Part shown: positions 30,692-36,347 of the stretch, in pieces
How the letters are laid out: each line of letters opens with the position of its first letter
How positions within the stretch are numbered: the stretch's first letter is position 1
From: Stenocarpella maydis
Taxonomy: Eukaryota > Ascomycota > Sordariomycetes > Diaporthales > Diaporthaceae
Assembly: GCA_002270565.1 (NCBI GenBank)
Contig: NQMI01000207.1
Span: 1-36,347 of the forward strand
DNA length: 36,347 nucleotides
Direction of reading: 5' to 3'
The notes under the pieces: model-generated
The model's database searches: none
What the model was told of the DNA's origin: nothing
The model's input: the letters and a program-made list of their open reading frames with translations, nothing else
Program-made: the position numbers and the translations under genes

Positions 30692-30763
30692 TCAGAGGGG
30701 CACGTGGAGCTTAGTGGGAGTGGTACAAGAATTTGTAGTAGGCTGCACGCTTAATTGCTTGTA

Positions 30764-30828
30764 CTGGGTGGGCGAACGGAAATAGCTGGGTGGGCGATGA
30801 CGAAAAGCTGGGTGGGTGAACGATGGCC
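30764..30828 (+). repeat. 22-bp minisatellite, three copies
   Basis: Three tandem units at 30764-30785, 30786-30807 and 30808-30828, each starting CTGGGTGGG followed by CGA- or TGA-type sequence. It follows the 20-24 bp array after a gap of about 70 bases. Confidence 0.8.
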
Positions 30829-31776
30829 GCAAAAGTCTTAGTATCAGACTATAGCAATTCGTGCCGGCGCTGTTGACAAGCCGTCAAGCCATTAAGTTCG
30901 AAGCCATCTCTAGCCATCAACTAGTTCGATACCTTCAAGAACCATGTGCAGACTACAGACCCTAATCCACCCTGTGTCCCAAATATAAGCTACGCAAAGA
31001 CGTATTCAACCACGTACAACCATACCCAGCGGAAAATACGGGATCCCGTCCGCTCTCCCATAGTCAAGCCGCTGAGGGCTGGATTAGTAGTTGGGTCGGT
31101 GACGACCAGCGAATACCCGGTGTTGTACGTTTTTTATTTATCTTTTTGGTGTTCCAACCTTGGGAGTGCTTGTATTTTAGATGCTTGACCGACATCCGGT
31201 CGGCATGACTTGCATGCACTGAATGGAATTCTGGCGTGGGCAAGATCGATGCAAAGTTGAGAAGGGCCCCGGGTTTTGGTCATGGTAGCCGTAGCCCCCT
31301 AGTCATGACGACGGCCGGTTTGAGCAGAGGTAATCTAGGCACATGTGCACCTAGTCGTAGGGAATCGCGTGGGACTCAAAGTCCGGAAGTCGGGCCCGAC
31401 ATGGCGGAAGTAGTGTACAAGCTTTAGCGGCTCTGCAGACTAACCAGATCAAGGGGGACGTGGCACCCATTGCTGGCAAAGGACAGCATAGATCGATGGG
31501 ACAGACCCACTGGTATTGGTAATCAGTCTGACCGCAAGCGGCTGTGACATTTTGTCTCGGGCATTCTACCTGCCGGTCCTTGCCTTCTCGTGCTGTATTA
31601 TATATTATATTACTAATTATTGTGTATTACCCCCTCATTCTCTTCCAAGTTGGACAGTATATATTCCTTTGAAATCCCCTTCCCCGTCACCAGTCTCCCC
31701 AACAAGTGTCAAACTCAATTGCCAACCAACCAACCATCCATCCATCCACTATCATCCTCCTTCAGTTTCAGCCACC

Positions 31777-32313
31777 ATGTCCTCCTCCTACACCCTCGCG
31801 GACGGGACCATCCCCCACGCCACGGCCGCGGTCAAGCTCCTGTCGCAGCTCGTCGACAAGGTCGAGCAGTCCACCTCCCCGGCCCCAGATGCCCTCCTCG
31901 CCGCCCGCATCCACCCAACCATGCTGCCCCTGACCTTCCAGATCCACTTCGCCTCCGACCTCGCCATCAAGATGGTCGCCCGCCTGGAGGGCAAGGAGCC
32001 GCAGGACCTCGGCTCCTGGGAGGCCGTCAAGACCGTCGCCGACGCCCGCGCCCGCGTCGACGCCGCCGCCGCGGCCCTCGCCTCGGCCGACGCCGAGAAG
32101 ATTGCCAGCCGCCGCGACGAGATTGTCCAGTACGGCAGGGGCGGCGGCAAGCCCCCCGGGGAGGTCAGGGCGCGGGACTATGCTACCGGCTACAGCCTGC
32201 CCAACATCTACTTCCACGTCACGACTGCGTATAACATCCTGCGCAAGGAGGGCATCGAGCTCGGCAAGAAGGACTTTCTTGGTCCTTTCATGGGGCCTTA
32301 TGAGAGCTCGTAG
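31777..32313 (+). CDS. DUF1993 family protein
   Basis: A single exon of 178 residues. The ATG at 31777 has a strong context (GCCACCATG) and is where family similarity begins; the frame is open further upstream to 31516, but that part is promoter and leader sequence with TATA-like runs and CCAAC/CCAT simple repeats. Family features: PHATAAVKLLSQLVDKVEQ at the start, the conserved RIHPTMLPLTFQIHFASDLA helix, an Ala-rich middle helix and the C-terminal NIYFHVTTAYNILRKEGI then LGKKDFLG. DUF1993 proteins are small helical proteins thought to resemble the DinB/YfiT four-helix fold; no biochemical role is established to my knowledge. There is no signal peptide or membrane segment. Confidence 0.9.
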   Translation: MSSSYTLADGTIPHATAAVKLLSQLVDKVEQSTSPAPDALLAARIHPTMLPLTFQIHFASDLAIKMVARLEGKEPQDLGSWEAVKTVADARARVDAAAAALASADAEKIASRRDEIVQYGRGGGKPPGEVRARDYATGYSLPNIYFHVTTAYNILRKEGIELGKKDFLGPFMGPYESS

Positions 32314-33708
32314 ATGGGACAGCCCAGGGAGAAGTGGGGAGGGGGGTCCTGAAGTCTGGAAAGGACAGTCATGTAGCGTATCAGAGCCAAAAAAAAAACC
32401 CATTATCCTACACCTCTAAGCTGCCTATCCAATACCTTTCCATAGGCTTCTGAGATAAAGAATGATGGACTCAACTCAAACTACAAGGTGGCCTCGAAGG
32501 TTACACTACATCGGATCGTGTTTGTTGACGTAACTCCGAGCAAGCTTGCCGGTGGAAGAAGGGAGAAGAAGCTTCCCTGCAGCCCATGAGCACGAAGGTG
32601 GGGGACAGCGAGCTTTTATCGATAAGATTGCAGGGTTCATCGCTGATCTGCGCTTCGTCTTTGGCGTCTCCAGACCACCTCCTCCGCCCTCCATCAACAC
32701 CAACGCAGACCACTCTCCATCGACCATTCGTCAGCCCATCTCTGCCTATGCTCGTCGATGTGGGTAGGGCAGCAGGTATATGGATGGCCGAGTGCGAAAA
32801 CAAGATAGTACCTCAAGCGTTAGCCACAGCCTTACTGGAATGGGCAAGTGGATGACAGTGAGATAAGGTACTTGGAGAGTAGGAGTTCAGCCGCTGGAAG
32901 TGACCCTCAACACTGAAGGAACTGAACCAACACCATATTCACGGCGCGAAAGATGGACTATTGGATGCTGGGATTATCTACACTAATAATGACCAAGTGC
33001 ATATTCAAGAGATGTGCGCTGGGGTCTCATTGGGCCGTCAAATCCGCCCCCCCCCCCCCACCTCTTAGTTACCCCGCTAAGGCACGCACACATTCAAAAG
33101 CTTGACCCCATTTGTTGCCATCGACTGCAGACGGTTCTCATTGACTTTTCCCTAATAACACACAGGTCAAGCAGATCTACCTACTTACATGCCCAACAAA
33201 GCTACTGCTTTAGAGCATGACATCTGGATTACTGAAGGTTCGGATTTTCAGGGACATCAGTAGGACGCAGACCGCGATTCTAACTTTAGAATATACTATA
33301 GAGGGAAGCGAGCCGCCCGCGCCTCTTAAGTGGAGAGGCTGCAGGACTCGGAGGCTGAGTCGCGCAAATGTATGATTGATTATCAGGCCTTTCCCATCGC
33401 ATCGGTCACCAACACATCCACGGCAGTCACTGTTGGTTTGATTTCACATGTTACCAATTCCCTCCGGCGTCTCTTCGACCCACCCCTCGCTTACCAAGCT
33501 TTCAGGGGAACTTGTAGCTGCCCATCAGCCGCGGGACGGAGCTGATTTCGTAAAGTTTGATTGCACGTTTCCCTGTTCAGCATATCGACAGAGTCATGAC
33601 CTCACCCTTCATTTAGTCTACCACTTCCGTTCTGTGCCCGTAGATACACCGCATGTCGAACTGTAACCCCCCGCGTTAGCACCGGCTTGTTGTCGCACTG
33701 CTTCGTTC
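32314..33708. other. Intergenic region upstream of the GT32 gene
   Basis: Holds the DUF1993 3' region, a run of nine A at about 32391-32399, and a run of 13 C at 33047-33059. Frames at 32501-32803 (-), 32546-32767 (+), 33014-33220 (+) and 33330-33545 (+) show no recognisable features. No RNA gene or transposon end recognised. Confidence 0.5.
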
Positions 33709-34644
33709 ATGGATTTCTCCAAGGGCGGTTTCGGCCGGACGCGGACAACAAGACACATCGCTCTCCTTGCGCCAGTTGTGCTATTCTTCCTTTTGTATAT
33801 TTACATCGTCTTCGAAACACCCCCGACGGCCCCACGGGTGTGGCCCGTCCCCCAGGGCATACCCAAAAAGCTCTGGTACAAATTAGGCCCCCGTGGGCTG
33901 AGCCAAGAAGCGCGGACATGGACCGACAGCTGCATACAAAACAACCCCGAGTATGAGCATGAGTTCATGACGGACGAGCTCAGTGGGGCCTGGGTCGCAG
34001 AGCACTTTGCCGAGCACCCCGAGATCGTCGAGACCTATCACAACCTTAGCATCCCAATCGTCAAGGCCGATATCCTGCGCTACCTGCTGCTCTACGCGGA
34101 AGGAGGAGTCTACAACGATCTCGACGTCACCTGCAACGTCCCCATAGACAACTGGGTCCCCGCCGAGTATCACGCAAACTCGAGTCTTGTGGTCGGGTGG
34201 GAGTTTGACGTCGGCTGGGGGGAGAACATCGTCCGCGAGTTCGCGACGTGGACCATCATGTCGAAGCCCGCCTCCCCGCACATGTGGGCCCTGATCCAGG
34301 ACATAATCCAGCTCATCAACGACAAGAAAAAGGAACAGGGCCTCCTGTCGGTGGCACAGCTGACACCGGCCACCATGGGCGACGTGGTGGACACCACCGG
34401 CCCGAGGATGTTCACCAGGAGCATCCTCAAGAGCCTCGAGCGGGTCCTGCGGGCGCCCGTAGATGAGGATGGCATAAAGAACCTGATGCATCCGAAACTG
34501 GTCGGCGATGTGCTGATCCTGCCGGGCTACTCCTTCGCCGCCGAGTCGAATCACTACGGGACGGAGGAGCAGCTCGGGCCTCGGCTGGTGACGCACCATG
34601 GGGCTGGCTCGTGGAAAAATGAGCACGGGGGCGAGGTCATCTAG
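33709..34644 (+). CDS. GT32 glycosyltransferase (OCH1/sugar-binding DXD family), type II membrane protein
   Basis: Probably a Golgi glycosyltransferase that adds mannose or a related sugar to glycans or glycolipids. A single exon of 311 residues. A short basic N-terminus precedes one signal-anchor helix at about 17-34 (HIALLAPVVLFFLLYIYIV), as expected for a type II Golgi enzyme. The domain opens with IPKKLWYKLG (the family IPKxIHQ-like strand), followed by IVKADILRYLLLYAEGGVYN, and the DxD metal and nucleotide-sugar motif is D137-L138-D139 in NDLDVTC. The C-terminal ends VTHHGAGSWKN, a conserved closing motif in fungal members. No intron is needed. Whether it is an Och1-type alpha-1,6-mannosyltransferase or a related GT32 enzyme cannot be decided from sequence. 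Confidence 0.92.
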   Translation: MDFSKGGFGRTRTTRHIALLAPVVLFFLLYIYIVFETPPTAPRVWPVPQGIPKKLWYKLGPRGLSQEARTWTDSCIQNNPEYEHEFMTDELSGAWVAEHFAEHPEIVETYHNLSIPIVKADILRYLLLYAEGGVYNDLDVTCNVPIDNWVPAEYHANSSLVVGWEFDVGWGENIVREFATWTIMSKPASPHMWALIQDIIQLINDKKKEQGLLSVAQLTPATMGDVVDTTGPRMFTRSILKSLERVLRAPVDEDGIKNLMHPKLVGDVLILPGYSFAAESNHYGTEEQLGPRLVTHHGAGSWKNEHGGEVI

Positions 34645-35722
34645 CTGCTGTATATAGGGCTATGTAGGATGTTGCACATAATGTATGGGTTTGGTTTGTC
34701 GATACCATTTCGGATTGCTTTCGTTACTTACAAGGGCTTAGACTGCATTACCCCTAGGGCTGGGGAGGGCTTAGACGCACCATGAGGTAGCCTCGAAGAT
34801 TTACTTCCAACGTATGACCAGATAATGTGCCTCGTGTGTTGGACCAAGGCCGTCGACATTTTCCTGGGGAAACCTGTACGTGCCTGACACCGCTCCTGCA
34901 TTGATTACAGGGGCGCAAGAAGGAACAGAAAAGCAGCGTAGAAGTCCAACTAGATTGATAACAGAGACTGAAAAGTATTGCCACCTATAAAATTCGGCAA
35001 AATACAGATAAATGCACGTGTTTGATGAATTGTGACGCCTTATAGCGATCTTGTCAAGGTTATTCGTTGAGGAGGAATCCCCCTCGTATGGATGGGAAGT
35101 CGTTACTGGTGTCACACCACCTCACAGATTGCAAGCCCCTGTCGATCGGCAGCGCCCAAGTACCTTGGCATATAGACATTTCCGGAACATCAATCAATTG
35201 ATTAAATCTGGTCCAGAACGGGCCTCCCCTCTGTCAGGTGACATAGGTGGTGCATGCCCGTCTGTTGGCGCTGCGCATGTCTGGCTGTTTAAGGGAAACA
35301 ACGTTAGCAAGGCTCTTAATTTTGCCTCTGGCTTCCTGTGCGTCCGACTGCCAATGAATGATGCTAGATGTGTTCTATTCTGGGTCTCGATCAAGTCTTA
35401 TTGCACGGTGCGATCCGAAGACCAAGGCTGAGGGTTAAACCCTGGTGGTCACTGCGGCCACCTGCAGGATAACCCTGAAGGGGGATCCCTGAAGGGGGGG
35501 GTCCCCCAAGGACCACTTCTCCATCCACCGAGGGTTCGAACCATCAAACCACCCGTCAGACAATGCGTACACTGATCAACATCCATCATCAGCCCCATAT
35601 CGGCGCCGACCATCAGCCCCATATCAGACCCCGCCCGCCTCCTCACGAGCCACTCCTGACTCGTCTCATAGCGGGCATCTTGGCCCCGTGGACGCGCCGG
35701 CGGCGCGCGGGCGACGGGCAAA
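34645..35722. other. Intergenic region between GT32 gene and rhomboid gene
   Basis: No supported gene. Features seen: a 15-base direct repeat CATCAGCCCCATATC at 35587-35601 and 35611-35625, and a repeated CCCTGAAGGGGG at about 35473-35498 with adjacent G and C runs. A GGTTCGAACC palindrome at 35533-35542 resembles a tRNA T-loop but lacks the rest of a tRNA. The frame at 35563-36009 overlaps the rhomboid start in a different frame and is rejected. Confidence 0.55.
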
Positions 35723-36347
35723 ATGCTCACCTCGCGCTTGCTGACGGCTCGAGCGAGAGCTCGGCCGGGGCTCTGTCGCACCCTCATCAGGCCCATCACA
35801 CCACACGCGCCCTCGGCAAGGCGCTCATTCGCCAACGGCAGCGACGGGTTGTACGGCCACCACCACGCGCAGCACCTGGTTCCTCTCCTCCGCCCACTCG
35901 CCTGGGCCGCCGCAGCAGTAGGGACCATCTACTTCACATGTGCCGCCTACGACGTCTGGCAGGACCTCACGAGGTTCCCGGCGGAGGACCGCCACGGTCT
36001 CACGTTTGAGGAGCTCGAGAGCGAGCACGCGAGGCGGTGGGGGCGCAAGGCCCTGTCGCGGTCCATCTTCACCCCGGGGCCGATCGTGGCGGGCTCGCTG
36101 GGGAGCGTCTGGGATAACCTGAGCGGCCCGTCAAAGGTAATGGCGGGCTTGACTCTGGTGAACTTGGGCGTCCTGGGTCTGTCAAAGTCCCGCTCACCAG
36201 CAGCGCAGTCATATTTCAACAGACTCGCGCATATCCCAGCCTCACCGTGGTTCAAGAGCCCGCAGCTTCTCACGTCAATCTTTGCAGTCAGTCTCGCCCA
36301 TTCTCAAGCCCCACACATTCTCCCTCCCCAGGGGTCAGTACTTCAGA
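35723..36347 (+). CDS. PCP1: Mitochondrial rhomboid protease (PCP1/Rbd1-like), 5' part, runs off window
   Basis: An intramembrane serine protease of the inner mitochondrial membrane, known in yeast for processing Mgm1 and Ccp1. Only the N-terminal part is here. From ATG at 35723 the frame is open to at least 36286 (188 codons). Residues 1-36 form an Arg-rich, acid-free presequence (MLTSRLLTARARARPGLCRT and onwards), typical of mitochondrial import. A first membrane segment lies at about 57-77 (RPLAWAAAAVGTIYFTCAAY), then a polar linker (DVWQDLTRFPAEDRHGLTFE), then GSVWDNLSGPSKVM leading into a second helix (about 139-153). LAHIPASPWFKSPQLLTSIF is the approach to the rhomboid core. An intron probably starts at 36287 (GTCAGT). 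The catalytic GxSG and His lie beyond the window. The competing frame 35563-36009 has no such features. Confidence 0.78.
   Translation, partial: MLTSRLLTARARARPGLCRTLIRPITPHAPSARRSFANGSDGLYGHHHAQHLVPLLRPLAWAAAAVGTIYFTCAAYDVWQDLTRFPAEDRHGLTFEELESEHARRWGRKALSRSIFTPGPIVAGSLGSVWDNLSGPSKVMAGLTLVNLGVLGLSKSRSPAAQSYFNRLAHIPASPWFKSPQLLTSIFAVSLAHSQAPHILPPQGSVLQ

Larger units (their letters stand above)
30471..31776. other. Intergenic region with minisatellites, upstream of DUF1993 gene
   Basis: Contains two minisatellite-like arrays (30585-30691 and 30764-30828, listed separately) and the promoter of the downstream gene. The frames at 30537-30785, 30946-31188 and 31236-31427 cross repeats or lack features and are rejected. 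TATA-like sequences lie at 31600-31611 and 31658-31664, the latter 113 bases before the DUF1993 start. Confidence 0.55.

Noticed and set aside
22174..31000. Possible ribosomal-peptide (ustiloxin-like) cluster around the UstYa-like gene
   Set aside because: No precursor with a signal peptide and repeated Lys-Arg-flanked cores, no UstYb partner, no tailoring P450, methyltransferase or oxygenase was seen nearby.
31516..31776. Extended N-terminus of the DUF1993 protein by 87 codons
   Set aside because: The extra part covers TATA-like and simple-repeat leader DNA, while ATG 31777 has a strong context and starts the conserved region.
35533..35542. GGTTCGAACC resembling a tRNA T-loop
   Set aside because: It is a palindrome, and neither strand gives a D-arm, anticodon arm or matching acceptor stem around it.

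Overview
The window looks like a stretch of a filamentous ascomycete nuclear genome (Pezizomycotina, most likely Sordariomycetes). The evidence is short introns of 54-89 nt with GTRAGT-type donors, families expanded in such fungi (SAT4/PTH11-like membrane protein, UstYa/DUF3328, GH11 xylanase, GT32, a fungal-type membrane-anchored MOSC protein), and AT-rich repeat blocks whose decay fits repeat-induced point mutation (RIP): Gln codons turned to TAG/TAA and Asp codons to Asn at catalytic sites. No database search was possible; exon models were built by hand from splice signals, reading phase and family motifs.

Layout. 1 to about 5000 is a RIP-wrecked Ty3/Gypsy chromovirus on the + strand (zinc knuckle, reverse transcriptase, RNase H, integrase, chromodomain; the left end lies outside the window). 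About 5200-6064 is an antisense relic of a second retroelement with a Cys cluster and coiled coil. It is followed by LTR-like sequence with telomere-like TTAGGG units and an 8-bp satellite (6823-6990). 7355-9312 (-) is a five-exon MFS hexose transporter. 10910-12312 (+) is a mARC-like MOSC protein. 12890-15076 is a complete but dead Fot1/pogo transposon with 40-bp terminal inverted repeats and TA target duplications. About 15200-17326 (-) is a dead MULE transposase. 18659-19427 (+) is a GH11 xylanase of the acidic XYN I type, with two perfect GGCTAAA (XlnR/Xyr1-type) sites upstream. 20026-21660 (+) is a membrane-anchored P-loop ATPase. 22174-23202 (-) is a UstYa-like protein with altered HxxHC motifs. 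25502-26089 (-) is a small four-helix membrane protein. 26745-28076 (-) is a SAT4/PTH11-type membrane protein with an apparent C-terminal frameshift. 29654-30470 (+) is an alpha/beta hydrolase, 31777-32313 (+) a DUF1993 protein, and 33709-34644 (+) a GT32 glycosyltransferase. 35723 to the right edge (+) is the 5' part of a mitochondrial rhomboid protease, which runs out of the window.

The genes do not form an operon or a clear biosynthetic cluster. The xylanase (secreted, releasing xylo-oligosaccharides) and the sugar transporter are functionally compatible but lie about 9 kb apart with dead transposons between them. The UstYa-like gene would suggest a ribosomal-peptide or other secondary-metabolite cluster, but no precursor peptide or core enzyme is visible nearby. 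The most noteworthy items are the Fot1 element with internally duplicated inverted repeats, the UstYa-like protein lacking one His in each hallmark motif, the frameshifted SAT4/PTH11 tail, and the telomere-like repeats next to the retroelement relics.
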